From assembly GCF_001513975.1 (NCBI RefSeq), contig NZ_KQ947993.1, positions 186,001 to 250,000 on the forward strand: 64,000 bases of DNA, in the 5' to 3' direction. The stretch comes from Streptomyces curacoi. GTDB lineage: Bacteria > Actinomycetota > Actinomycetes > Streptomycetales > Streptomycetaceae. Made by a program: the position numbers and the translations under genes. Of the stretch, positions 24,787 through 33,593 are shown one piece after another (the first letter of the stretch is position 1; each line of letters starts with the position of its first letter). The notes under the pieces were generated by a model. It had not been told where the DNA came from. It did no database searches and saw only the letters and a list, made by a program, of their open reading frames with translations.

Positions 24787-26361
24787 ATGTCACACCGTCC
24801 CTTCCCGGGCCGACGCAGCGTCCTGCGCGGCTCGCTCGCCGCGTCGGCGGCCCTGACCCTGCCCACCGCCCTCGGCTCGGCACCGGCCTTCGCCCTGTCG
24901 GGGCGTCCCCGGGCGGGCTGGGGTGTGCAGACGGGAGACGTGACCTGCGACTCGGGGCTGGTGTGGGTGCGGTCCGACCGTCCGGCGCGGATGATCGTCG
25001 AGACGTCCGCCACCGAGTCGTTCCGCAACGCGCGCAGATGGCACGGCCCGCTGCTCGGCGCGGAGACGGACTTCACCGGTACGACGCGGCTGCGCGGCCT
25101 GCCGTCCGGCGAACAGATCCACTACCGCGTGCTGCTCGCCGACCCCGACGATCCGCGCCGCACCGGCGAGCCGGTCACCGGCACGTTCCGTACGGCCTCC
25201 GCGCGGCGGCGTGACGGCGTGCGCTTCGTGTGGTCGGGCGACCTGGCCGGGCAGGGCTGGGGAATCAACCCCGACTTCGGCGGCTACCGGATCTACAACG
25301 CGATGGCCGCGCTGGACCCGGACTTCTTCCTGTGCAGCGGCGACAACATCTACGCCGACGGCCCGATCTCGGCGTCCGTCACCCTGCCCGACGGCAGCAC
25401 CTGGCGGAACATCACAACCGAGGAGAAGTCCAAGGTGGCCGAGACCCTGGCCGAGTTCCGCGGCAACTTCCGCTACAACCTGCTCGACGAGAACCTGAGG
25501 CGGTTCAACGCCCAGGTCCCCGCCATCATCCAGTGGGACGACCACGAGGTGACCAACAACTGGTACCCCGGCGAGATCCTCGCCGACTCCCGCTACACGG
25601 AGAAGAACGTCGACGTGCTGGCCGCCCGCGCCCGGCAGGCGTTCTCGGAGTACTTCCCGATCTCGACCCTGCGCCGCCCCGACGGCCGGGTCCACCGGGT
25701 GGTCCACCACGGCCCGCTGCTCGATGTGTTCGTGCTGGACATGCGCACCTACCGCAACGCCAACTCGCGGGACGACCAGAGCACCGACCCGCAGGGCATC
25801 CTCGGTGCCGAGCAGCTGAACTGGCTCAAGCGCGAACTGGCCCGCTCGCGGGCGGTGTGGAAGGTGATCGCCTCGGACATGCCGCTGGGCCTGGTGGTGC
25901 CGGACACCGGCGACGGCCAGCCGAACATCGAGGCCGTGGCGCAGGGCGACCCCGGGGCTCCGCTGGGGCGGGAGCTGCAGATCGCCGAGCTGCTGCGGTT
26001 CATCAAGCACCGCCGGATCACCGGCACGGTGTGGCTCACCGCCGACGTCCACTACACCTCTGCCCAGCACTACCAGCCGTCGCGGGCGGCCTTCACCGAC
26101 TTCGAGCCGTTCTGGGAGTTCGTCTCCGGCCCGCTCAACGCGGGCGCGTTCCCGGCCAACACCCTGGACGACACCTTCGGCCCGGAGCGGGTGTTCATCA
26201 AGGCGCCGACGACCGCGAACGTCTCGCCCGCCGGGGGCTACCAGTTCTTCGGCGAGGTCGACATCGACGGCGACAGCGGCGAACTGACGGTTCGCCTGCG
26301 CGAGTCGGACGGCACCGTGCTGTTCAAGCAGGTGCTCCAGCCGGGCCGGGTCGGTCAGTGA
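24787..26361 (+). CDS. phoD: secreted alkaline phosphatase D (PhoD family)
   Basis: 524 aa from ATG 24787 (GGAGG just before). Twin-arginine signal GRRSVLRGS followed by a hydrophobic stretch ending AFA, so exported folded by Tat. N-terminal PhoD_N domain (about 40-140), then the metallophosphoesterase domain with metal ligands in SGDNIYADG, WDDHEVTNN and TADVHYTSAQHY. PhoD enzymes are Ca/Fe phosphodiesterases/monoesterases that scavenge phosphate. The PHO-box-like repeat upstream fits PhoP control. The frame is open back to 24700 but without signal-peptide logic. Confidence 0.92.
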   Translation: MSHRPFPGRRSVLRGSLAASAALTLPTALGSAPAFALSGRPRAGWGVQTGDVTCDSGLVWVRSDRPARMIVETSATESFRNARRWHGPLLGAETDFTGTTRLRGLPSGEQIHYRVLLADPDDPRRTGEPVTGTFRTASARRRDGVRFVWSGDLAGQGWGINPDFGGYRIYNAMAALDPDFFLCSGDNIYADGPISASVTLPDGSTWRNITTEEKSKVAETLAEFRGNFRYNLLDENLRRFNAQVPAIIQWDDHEVTNNWYPGEILADSRYTEKNVDVLAARARQAFSEYFPISTLRRPDGRVHRVVHHGPLLDVFVLDMRTYRNANSRDDQSTDPQGILGAEQLNWLKRELARSRAVWKVIASDMPLGLVVPDTGDGQPNIEAVAQGDPGAPLGRELQIAELLRFIKHRRITGTVWLTADVHYTSAQHYQPSRAAFTDFEPFWEFVSGPLNAGAFPANTLDDTFGPERVFIKAPTTANVSPAGGYQFFGEVDIDGDSGELTVRLRESDGTVLFKQVLQPGRVGQ

Positions 26362-26380
26362 CTGCCGTAGCCTGAACCCC

Positions 26381-26441
26381 GTGCCGCGCACTGGTGTCAT
26401 CCCCGGTGCGCGGCACCGTCGCGAGGACCCCAAGATCCTCG
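26381..26441 (+). terminator. double hairpin terminator after phoD
   Basis: First stem: perfect 11-bp arms GTGCCGCGCAC (26381-26391) and GTGCGCGGCAC (26406-26416). Second stem: CGAGGA (26422-26427) with TCCTCG (26436-26441). Twenty bp after the phosphatase stop; isolates it from the SWIM operon. Confidence 0.75.
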
Positions 26442-26502
26442 TGGCGTATGGCGTTTGCGCAGGTCAGGGCCGATTGTCAGTGGTCGCCTCTACGGTTTTT
26501 CC

Positions 26503-27909
26503 ATGACGCGATCTTTGCAGGCCGTGGCCTATTGCCGACCCTCCGTGCTGGAGTCCGCAGCGGACGGACAGCGCCTGGGACTGGAGACCTCACGGGGTGC
26601 GACGCCCTCGGGTATCGAGGACCATCCGCGGTTCTTCGCAGGCTTCCTGACGTTCCCTCAGGTAGCCTCCGCCGGCCTGCTCGCGGTGGCCGACGTGGCG
26701 GCCGCCCGGTACTACCAGCGACAGCTGCGCGCCTCCCTCGACCCGGTGGTGACGGGCAACGGTGACCGGTTGCGCTTCGAGTCCTTCTCCGGCTGCTGCG
26801 GGGTGTACGCCCGCCTGGACGTGCTGGAGGCGGGCCTCGACGGCGGCGAGGTGGGGCACGGCACGACGAACGTCGACGTCAACAACCCCCTGCGGGAGGC
26901 CCTGTCCAGGATCGGCGCGGACGATCCGCTCCATCTGCGGGTGGGCCCGGAGGAGTTGGCCGTGACCACGCTGGACGGCCCGGTCGTGGAGAAGAAGGTG
27001 CCGCTCCCGGACCGCTGGCTGCGCGGCTTCGCGGAGGCGCAGGTGATGGCGGCCGGCTTCGACCTGCGGGCCGAGCTGCCGGCCGCCGAGGCCGTGCGGT
27101 TCCTGCGGGCGCTCCCGCGCGGTGGGGCACGCGGTGCCTCGGGCGGTCCGCGGTGGGTGGTGCCCTCGGGCAGCGGCTTGCGGCCGACCACGCGCCCGGT
27201 GCCCGGCGCGGTGTGCCTGCCCGGTCCGGAGCGACTGGTCGCGCTGCAGCGGGTGTTGCGGTACGCCACGGCCCTGCGGGTGTACGGCCCGCCGGTCACC
27301 GGCGGTGCCGCCGCGGCGAGTGCCTGGGAGGCGGTCCTGCCGGGCATGCGGCTGACGTTGACGCTGTCGCCCGACGCCTCGCGCGGCTTCTCCGGCGAGG
27401 GCGGGGTCCTCGACGCGCTCGCGACCGACGAGGCCGCCGAGAACGCGGAGCTGATCGCGGTGCTGCTCGCGTGGGAGCCCCGCGTCGACGTCGCCGACCT
27501 GGCCACCGCGTCGGGTCTCACACCCGACCGCGTCCGGGCGGCCCTGATCCGTCTGGGCACGTCGGGACGGGTCGGGTACGACACGGCGGAGGCGGCCTAC
27601 TTCCACCGGGAGCTGCCGTACGACGCCGAGCGCGTGGAGCGTCACAACCCGCGCCTGCGCTCGGCCCGGGCGCTGGTGGCGGCCGGCGCGGTGGCGCTGG
27701 ACGGCGCCCTCGGGACGGTGACGGCCGAGGACGGCCATGTGCACCGGGTGCGTGACGAGGCAGGGGTGCTCAGCTGCAGCTGTGTGTGGTGGGCGAAGTA
27801 CCGGGGTGGGCGCGGGCCGTGCAAGCACGCGCTGGCGGTGCGGATGGTGCGGCGGGGCGTCGCCGCGGCGGAGCGGGACATGGCACGAGTCGACGGGGGT
27901 GCGCGATGA
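26503..27909 (+). CDS. SWIM zinc-finger family protein
   Basis: About 468 aa from ATG 26503. The C-terminal SWIM motif CxC...CxH is seen as LSCSCVWW followed by GPCKHALAVRM (about residues 425-445); SWIM domains bind DNA or protein. The N-terminal 400 residues have no motif I can name, though a helical HTH-like segment lies near VDVADLATASGLTPDRVRAAL. It overlaps the next gene by 4 bp (ATGA), so the two are made together. SWIM proteins with such partners occur in MoxR/VWA-linked conflict-type gene sets, but no AAA+ or VWA gene is present here. Confidence 0.8.
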   Translation: MTRSLQAVAYCRPSVLESAADGQRLGLETSRGATPSGIEDHPRFFAGFLTFPQVASAGLLAVADVAAARYYQRQLRASLDPVVTGNGDRLRFESFSGCCGVYARLDVLEAGLDGGEVGHGTTNVDVNNPLREALSRIGADDPLHLRVGPEELAVTTLDGPVVEKKVPLPDRWLRGFAEAQVMAAGFDLRAELPAAEAVRFLRALPRGGARGASGGPRWVVPSGSGLRPTTRPVPGAVCLPGPERLVALQRVLRYATALRVYGPPVTGGAAAASAWEAVLPGMRLTLTLSPDASRGFSGEGGVLDALATDEAAENAELIAVLLAWEPRVDVADLATASGLTPDRVRAALIRLGTSGRVGYDTAEAAYFHRELPYDAERVERHNPRLRSARALVAAGAVALDGALGTVTAEDGHVHRVRDEAGVLSCSCVWWAKYRGGRGPCKHALAVRMVRRGVAAAERDMARVDGGAR

Positions 27910-30566
27910 GTTCGCTGATGGACGCGGTACGGGCCGGGCGGACGGCCGAGGTGGTGAGCCTGCTGGACGGGATGACGGACGCCGAACGGCGGTCCTGCTT
28001 CCCGGAGTTGAGGGCACTGCGCAAGGAGCTACGGGCGGATCCGTGGACTGCGGAGGCCCGCCGTGCCTATCCCGCCCTGCATGTGGCCGGTGCCGCGTGC
28101 CAGACCGGCGCTGCGGGCGTGGCGAGTTGGCTCGCCGCCACGGACATGCGCTGGTGGCAGGCGTCGCCGGGGGTGCTCATCGACGTCCTGAGCGACCGGG
28201 CCCCCGGCTGGCTCGCCGACGTGGTGCACCGGCTCGCCGAGCGGCCGCTCAGTGCGCGCGTGCCCTATGAGCTGATGGCAGGTCTGGTACGGCTCTCCGG
28301 ATGCCCGGTGCCGACGACCGAGGCGTATGTCCACGGGTGGGTGGAGCACATCGGCCACGTCTGGCAGCGCGGTGACACATTGCTGGCCCGGCTGCGCAAG
28401 GACCCGCACCTCGCACGGCTGACGGCCGCGCTGTTCGAGACGAACGACATCGGCAGCCGTCTGGCGTGGACCGCTGTCGAGGGTCCGAACAGCTGGACCG
28501 AGGCGCTCGCGCAGCTCACCGTCGAGGGCATCCTGGACCGGAGGGCGACGGTCGACGCGTGCCTGGCCCGGCTGCTGCGGGGCGGCCCGCCGGCCGACCA
28601 CCGGGTGTTCCTGCGTATGCTGCGGGCGCTCGCCCTCAGCCGGGACGAGGAGCGGGAGCACACGGCCGACTGGCTGGCACTGGCCTCCGACGCCGCGTCC
28701 GTCGTCGCCGCGCACGCGCAGTCGGTGCTCGCGTCGCTGGCTCTCGACGGTGAACTGTCCACCCGCCAACTGGCCGAGGTGTCGGGCGCGGTGCTCTTCC
28801 GCACCGAGAAGAAGCTCGTGCGCGCCCAGCTCGTACTCCTCGGCAAGGTGCTCACCCGGGACGCGTCCGCCGCCGACGAACTGCTGCCCGCCGCCGCGCA
28901 GGCCTTCGGCCACGAGGACTCGGATGTGCAGGAGCGGGCGCTGAAACTGGTGGAACGGCATGTCCGGAAGGTCGCTACGGCTGACGTACGCGAGGAACTC
29001 GCCTCGGCCGCCGGACAGTTGATCCCCACACTCCGCCGGCGGGCAGCGCAGAGCCTGGGCGTTTCCCCGGTGGCGTCGGCACCGGTGCCGTACGAGGAGG
29101 TCCTGCCGCCCGCACCGGAACCGGTGTCTCTCGGGCCCGCGCCCGAGTCAGCGGTGGAACTCGCCGAAGAGGTGGGGGCGTTGCTGATGTCCGGTGGTGA
29201 CGTGGCGGCGTTCGAGCGGGCGCTGGACGGCGTCGTCCGGCACGCGTACCGAAACCGGGACGCGCTTGTGGAGGCGCTGGAACCCGTCGTCACACGCCGC
29301 TGGTGGGACAACGGGGACGCACAGTACGGGTTCCGGGTGGACGACTACTTCACCAGACACCACGGCCTGGTCAGCGCCGCGGACGCTCTCGAACTCCTGC
29401 TGGCCACGCTGCGGGGGAACGTCCTCACCAGCACGCTCCACACCGCCGTCCGGCGCCGGCCCGGCACCGACGACTGCGGTCAGAGCGCGCTCGCCCGTGC
29501 CTTCGAGGCCCGCGTCTGGGAAGTGGCGTACCGGATCCGGACCGAGCCGCTGCCCTTCCTGCTGTCCACGCCCACCTGGGACACGGGTCTGCTGGAGCCG
29601 GACGAGCTGGTGGCCCGCCTCGACGAATACCGGCGCCTGGGGGCACGAGTATCGGCGGCCGACTTCGCACAGGCGCTGCTGCGGGTCCGGCGCGGCGACC
29701 GTGCGGCGGCCGAGGCGGCCGCGGAGCGGGCAGCGCTGCTCGGCACAGCGGAGGGAGCGCGTCTGGCCCAGTGGCTGACCTCGGTGCCTCCCGCCGTGCC
29801 GGTGACCCGGCGGCGGACGTCCGCGGACCGCGTCCTCCTGGAGTCCGGGGAAGTCCCCGAGCTGCAGGGCGACTTGCCGTCCGAGTTCCAGTCGCTGGGA
29901 CGGCCCGTGAGCGTGTTCCGGGATCGCCGGTACTGCAACCACTGGAGCGACGGCATGCGACAGCACTGGCTGGCCCTGTTGCCCGAGCAGCGCGAACTGG
30001 TGGCGGTCCGGATGCTGCGCGACATAGCGACGGTCGCCGTCGACGACGCCCGAGGCGCCGCGGCGATCCTGCCCCGGCTGGCCGAGTCGGGCGGTGCGGC
30101 GGGTGAGCTCGTACACCTGTCCGTGGCGTACGGGCTCGGCGCACGGCACCCGGAGGACCGGCTCGCCGCCGTGGACGCCCTGCTGGTGCTGGCGGCGCGC
30201 GGGCAGCTCGACGCGGCGCGGCTGGGCGCGGACCTCGGGCAGTTGGTGCGACGCGGGGCCGTGAAGCCGTCGCGCCTGGTGGAGTCGGCACGGACGGCGG
30301 CGGCCACGGGGGCGCACGCCACCGTGTGGGGGATACTCCGGCACACCCTCCCCGCCCTGCTCGCCGATCTGGCGACCGGCGAGACGCCCGCGCCCGCTCG
30401 GGGACTTGCCGACCTCCTGTCCGTCGCCGCGGAATGCGCCGAGCGGACGGGGGCCCGGGAGGAACTGCCGCACCTGACCCGGACGGCGGACCGCCGCGGC
30501 TCGTCCCGGCTCGTGACCGAGGCCCGGCGGCTGCGGAGCGCGTTGGCGGAGGGGGTGGCCGCCTGA
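27906..30566 (+). CDS. DUF6493-like giant alpha-solenoid protein
   Basis: About 886 aa from ATG 27906. Almost wholly helical, with many Leu/Ala-rich helical pairs that look like HEAT-type repeats (for example LVELAEE, ADELLPAAAQAFGHEDSDVQERAL, LTVEGILDRRATVDACLARLL), and no enzyme motif I can see; I recall this family in streptomycetes as DUF6493, next to SWIM proteins. Start-stop overlap with the SWIM gene implies a fixed stoichiometry complex. A scaffold or target-recognition subunit is a reasonable inference. Confidence 0.7.
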   Translation: MSSLMDAVRAGRTAEVVSLLDGMTDAERRSCFPELRALRKELRADPWTAEARRAYPALHVAGAACQTGAAGVASWLAATDMRWWQASPGVLIDVLSDRAPGWLADVVHRLAERPLSARVPYELMAGLVRLSGCPVPTTEAYVHGWVEHIGHVWQRGDTLLARLRKDPHLARLTAALFETNDIGSRLAWTAVEGPNSWTEALAQLTVEGILDRRATVDACLARLLRGGPPADHRVFLRMLRALALSRDEEREHTADWLALASDAASVVAAHAQSVLASLALDGELSTRQLAEVSGAVLFRTEKKLVRAQLVLLGKVLTRDASAADELLPAAAQAFGHEDSDVQERALKLVERHVRKVATADVREELASAAGQLIPTLRRRAAQSLGVSPVASAPVPYEEVLPPAPEPVSLGPAPESAVELAEEVGALLMSGGDVAAFERALDGVVRHAYRNRDALVEALEPVVTRRWWDNGDAQYGFRVDDYFTRHHGLVSAADALELLLATLRGNVLTSTLHTAVRRRPGTDDCGQSALARAFEARVWEVAYRIRTEPLPFLLSTPTWDTGLLEPDELVARLDEYRRLGARVSAADFAQALLRVRRGDRAAAEAAAERAALLGTAEGARLAQWLTSVPPAVPVTRRRTSADRVLLESGEVPELQGDLPSEFQSLGRPVSVFRDRRYCNHWSDGMRQHWLALLPEQRELVAVRMLRDIATVAVDDARGAAAILPRLAESGGAAGELVHLSVAYGLGARHPEDRLAAVDALLVLAARGQLDAARLGADLGQLVRRGAVKPSRLVESARTAAATGAHATVWGILRHTLPALLADLATGETPAPARGLADLLSVAAECAERTGAREELPHLTRTADRRGSSRLVTEARRLRSALAEGVAA

Positions 30567-30915
30567 CGAGTGCGGCGGAACAGCCCGGTCGGCAGCGCGC
30601 TCGGCATCTGTGCTGCTCAGCATGGGCTCATGGGCGCCTTCCTGCCCGGGTCAGCGCCTCCCCGTCCGAGTGCGACGCCCTCGCGAGCGACGACGAGGGC
30701 GAGGGCGAGGGCGAGGAAGGCGACCCGGGCAGTCGGGGAAAGGCGCCGCCCGGCGTCTTGCACGCTCTCGACCGGGCCGCTGCCGAAGATACGGAGGTTC
30801 TCCGCCACGCCGTCACGTGACGGGGTCCCCGGTCCGTCGCCCGGCCGCACTCTTGCAAAAGGCTCGAAAACGACAGCGCCGCAAAAAGACTTCGGTATGG
30901 CAGCCGAGTCCGGGC
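30567..30915. other. 349-bp gap with a GAGGGC microsatellite
   Basis: No convincing gene. A short run of GAGGGC hexamers lies at about 30695-30715. A minus-strand frame (30617-30850, 77 aa) reads as one hydrophobic helix (ALALALVV), which is the hexamer run translated, and has no ribosome-binding support. Probably holds the promoter of the barstar-like gene. Confidence 0.4.
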
Positions 30916-32025
30916 ATGATTCCTACCGTGCATGAGGTTGGGGGCCATCGCGCGCACATGCAGTACGCGCTGACGGAGACGGGGCAGGGCCACGTCTGGG
31001 GTGTGTGCGCCGCAGTGGAAGGACTCTTCGGGGAGCCCCACCGCGGCACATACGAGCTGCTCGACTGGGTCCCGGAAGGCGCCGAGGTGTGCGGCTGGAT
31101 CGGCAGCCGGGTGTGGCTGGTGCCGGAAGGCGAGGCGCTCGACCCCTGGCTCCTGGAGGATGTGGAGAGCCCAGGGCAGCGCTCCTGGACGAACAGTCTC
31201 GTGCTCACCGGCCTCGACGACTACGAAGGCCCGCCCGAGGGACACAGACGTCCTGTCCGAGTGCACGACGGGCACCGCTGGCTGGGCTCCTGCCGGGAAC
31301 TCACCCGCATCGTGCCGCCGGAGCCGGAGCCGGAGCAGGCACAGCTCCCACTGGTCCTGCGAGGCCTCGCCCAGAGTGATCAACTGCGGGCAGCGCTGGC
31401 GAAGGGAACCAGGCGGGCGCTGAACCTGGAGGAAGCCTCCCTGGAGATACGGGACGAACGGGGCCAGCCGCTTGCCGAACGACTGCTGTGGGCCAAGGTC
31501 AGCTCCTGGCGCCCTTCTGATCTTGGGCCCGGGCTGATCGACCTGGAACTCGACGCAGGGCACCTCACGCCTGTCCCCGAATACGCCCGGCCGGTCTGGG
31601 AACAGTGGTTCGCCGGACCACCGGACACCCCGGGCGCCTGGACCGGCCTCGACACCAGGTGCCGCAAGGCCTGGCTCGATCTCGTCCGAGAGCGAGCCTG
31701 TCGAGGCACCCACCGTGACCGGCCGGCTGGTCATGCCTACGAACTCGACGGCCGGCACGTCACCGATGAGCCGGGCCTGTACCTGGCGCTCGGTGAGGCC
31801 GTGAACGGGCCGGGTGGCTACTTCGGCGGCTGCCTGACCGCCCTCGACGACTGCCTGCGCGGCACCTTCGGCTACACAGCCCCTGCGACCCTGCTCTGGC
31901 GCAACGCCTCAACCGCACGCGAGCACCTCTCCCACACCCTCACCGCGGAGGGCCGGCCCTACGACCTGTTCGCCGGGACACTCCAGGTCCTGGCAGAGGG
32001 CGGCATGCACGTCACGCTGGTCTGA
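30916..32025 (+). CDS. barstar-like (ribonuclease inhibitor) family protein, orphan
   Basis: About 369 aa from ATG 30916 (ATG 30958, protein MQYALTETG, is an alternative start). The last about 95 residues match barstar: DGRHVTDEPGLYLALGEAVN, GGYFGGCLTALDDCL, and a final FAGTLQVLAEGGMHVTLV strand-helix. Barstar inhibits barnase-type RNases through the acidic helix; here the acidic pair DD is in TALDDCLRG. The N-terminal 270 residues form one or two beta-rich domains I do not recognise. No barnase-type RNase gene lies in the window, so this is an orphan immunity-type protein. Confidence 0.7.
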   Translation: MIPTVHEVGGHRAHMQYALTETGQGHVWGVCAAVEGLFGEPHRGTYELLDWVPEGAEVCGWIGSRVWLVPEGEALDPWLLEDVESPGQRSWTNSLVLTGLDDYEGPPEGHRRPVRVHDGHRWLGSCRELTRIVPPEPEPEQAQLPLVLRGLAQSDQLRAALAKGTRRALNLEEASLEIRDERGQPLAERLLWAKVSSWRPSDLGPGLIDLELDAGHLTPVPEYARPVWEQWFAGPPDTPGAWTGLDTRCRKAWLDLVRERACRGTHRDRPAGHAYELDGRHVTDEPGLYLALGEAVNGPGGYFGGCLTALDDCLRGTFGYTAPATLLWRNASTAREHLSHTLTAEGRPYDLFAGTLQVLAEGGMHVTLV

Positions 32026-32099
32026 ACACGGTCTTCAACAATTGAAAAAGAGCAACAAAACCGGCATAGAGCCTCTTTACCGCCCGGTCACAAAGCGTT

Positions 32100-32109
32100 C
32101 GTGATCACG
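32100..32109. promoter_or_regulatory. 10-bp palindrome in an AT-rich promoter region
   Basis: CGTGATCACG lies 27 bp upstream of the ACT-GNAT start. The 110-bp gap 32026-32135 is strikingly AT-rich for this genome (runs such as GAAAAAGAGCAACAAAA), suggesting an active promoter. Confidence 0.4.
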
Positions 32110-32135
32110 CAACACCTTTCCTTCACAGTGGCTGC

Positions 32136-33590
32136 ATGAGTCGAGACATGTCTGATGTGACGCGCGCGAAACACGGCCGTCCCGTGCACCACTGGCGGCG
32201 GGACGTCATCGAACTCGCCGCGCTCTTCACGGCGGTGGCGGTGGCCGACGCCGTGGCGAACCTGGTCGGGCACGGGCCCGACGGACCCGCGCTGCTGCTG
32301 ATCTCGGCGGTCGTGCTGGTCGCCACGGCGGGGTTCCACACCTGGTGGGCACGCCGCCACGGTCATGCACCGCCGACGAGCGATACCGGTGCCCGGTCAC
32401 GCTCCGAGGAGCGGGCCGGGCCGTCGGACCAGGCGCAGGACGCGGCTGCGACAGTGTCCGAGGAGGGTGCGCTGTGGCGGATGCGGACGACGGTGAAGGA
32501 TGAACCGGGGTCGCTGGGCGCGCTGTGCACGGCGCTCGCCGGGCAGCGGGTGGACATCCTGAGCCTGCAGACGCATCCGCTGGCCGAGGGCACGGTGGAC
32601 GAGTTCCTGCTGCGTGCGCCCGGCGGGCTGGCGGCGGCCGAGATCACCCGTGCGGTCTCGGTGGCCGGCGGCGCCGGGACGTGGATCGAGCGGGCCGACG
32701 CCCACGATCTGGTGGACGCGCCGACCCGAGTGCTCGGCCTCGCCACCCGTACCGCCCTGGACGCGGCGGAACTGCCGCTGGCGCTGCGGCAGTTGCTGGG
32801 CCGGTGCACCATCCGGTCGCTGCCCGCGGTCCCGGCCGGGGGCGGTCGCGGGCCGCAGTCGGTACCGGTGGAAGGGGCCCTGGAGGACACCGTGATGCGG
32901 TTGCGGGCGCCGGAAGGCGGGGTGATCACGGTGGAGCGGCCGTATCTGCCGTTCACGCCGACCGAATTCGCGCGGGCGCGGGCGTTGGTGGAGCTGGACG
33001 CCCGGCTCGGCCCGCGTGTGCCGCGCGGCCAGGACGTGCTGACGCTGCCCGAGGGCAACGACATCACCGTGCGCCGGGCGGACACCGATGACCTTCGGGC
33101 CGCGCGGGAGATGCACGAGCGGTGCTCGGCAGGGACGCTCAAGATGCGGTACCACGGTCCGGTCGGCGACGCCGACCGCTATCTGAACCACCTGCTCAGC
33201 CCCCGCTTCGGCCGTACCCTCGCCGTGCAGACGGCGTCGGGCCGTGTCGTCGGCCTCGGTCACCTGCTGTGGGACGGGGACGAGACCGAGGTCGCGCTGC
33301 TCGTCGAGGACGCCTGGCAGCGACGCGGCATCGGCGGCGAGTTGCTGCGCAGGCTGGTGGCGATGGCGGTCGAGGCGGGCTGCGCGAGCGTGTACGCCGT
33401 GACGCAGTCGTCCAACACCGGCATGGTCGCCGCGATGCGCGGCCTGGGCCTCCCCCTCGACTATCAGGTCGAGGAGGGGACTCTGGTCATCACCGCGCGG
33501 CTGGCTCCGCCGGCCGAGCCGGAGGACGCCGTGGGAGTCGCGGGGCGCGGGACGGGCGCGGGTGAGTGGGGGAAGGCCGAAGCGCCGTAG
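32136..33590 (+). CDS. membrane-anchored ACT-domain GNAT acetyltransferase
   Basis: 484 aa. Two TM helices at about 26-44 and 51-69, an ACT domain at about 112-178 (TTVKDEPGSLGALCTALAGQ), a linker region, then a GNAT domain from about 309 (ITVRRADTDDLRAAREMHER ... RRGIGGELLRRLV). ACT domains bind amino acids and regulate; GNATs acetylate amines or lysines. The combination suggests an amino-acid-gated acetyltransferase held at the membrane, but no substrate can be read from sequence. Ends 3 bp before the converging PLP gene. Confidence 0.8.
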   Translation: MSRDMSDVTRAKHGRPVHHWRRDVIELAALFTAVAVADAVANLVGHGPDGPALLLISAVVLVATAGFHTWWARRHGHAPPTSDTGARSRSEERAGPSDQAQDAAATVSEEGALWRMRTTVKDEPGSLGALCTALAGQRVDILSLQTHPLAEGTVDEFLLRAPGGLAAAEITRAVSVAGGAGTWIERADAHDLVDAPTRVLGLATRTALDAAELPLALRQLLGRCTIRSLPAVPAGGGRGPQSVPVEGALEDTVMRLRAPEGGVITVERPYLPFTPTEFARARALVELDARLGPRVPRGQDVLTLPEGNDITVRRADTDDLRAAREMHERCSAGTLKMRYHGPVGDADRYLNHLLSPRFGRTLAVQTASGRVVGLGHLLWDGDETEVALLVEDAWQRRGIGGELLRRLVAMAVEAGCASVYAVTQSSNTGMVAAMRGLGLPLDYQVEEGTLVITARLAPPAEPEDAVGVAGRGTGAGEWGKAEAP

Positions 33591-33593
33591 GGG

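Noticed and set aside
30617..30850. Small membrane protein on the minus strand
   Set aside because: Its hydrophobic run comes from a GAGGGC microsatellite; no ribosome-binding site or recognisable relative.
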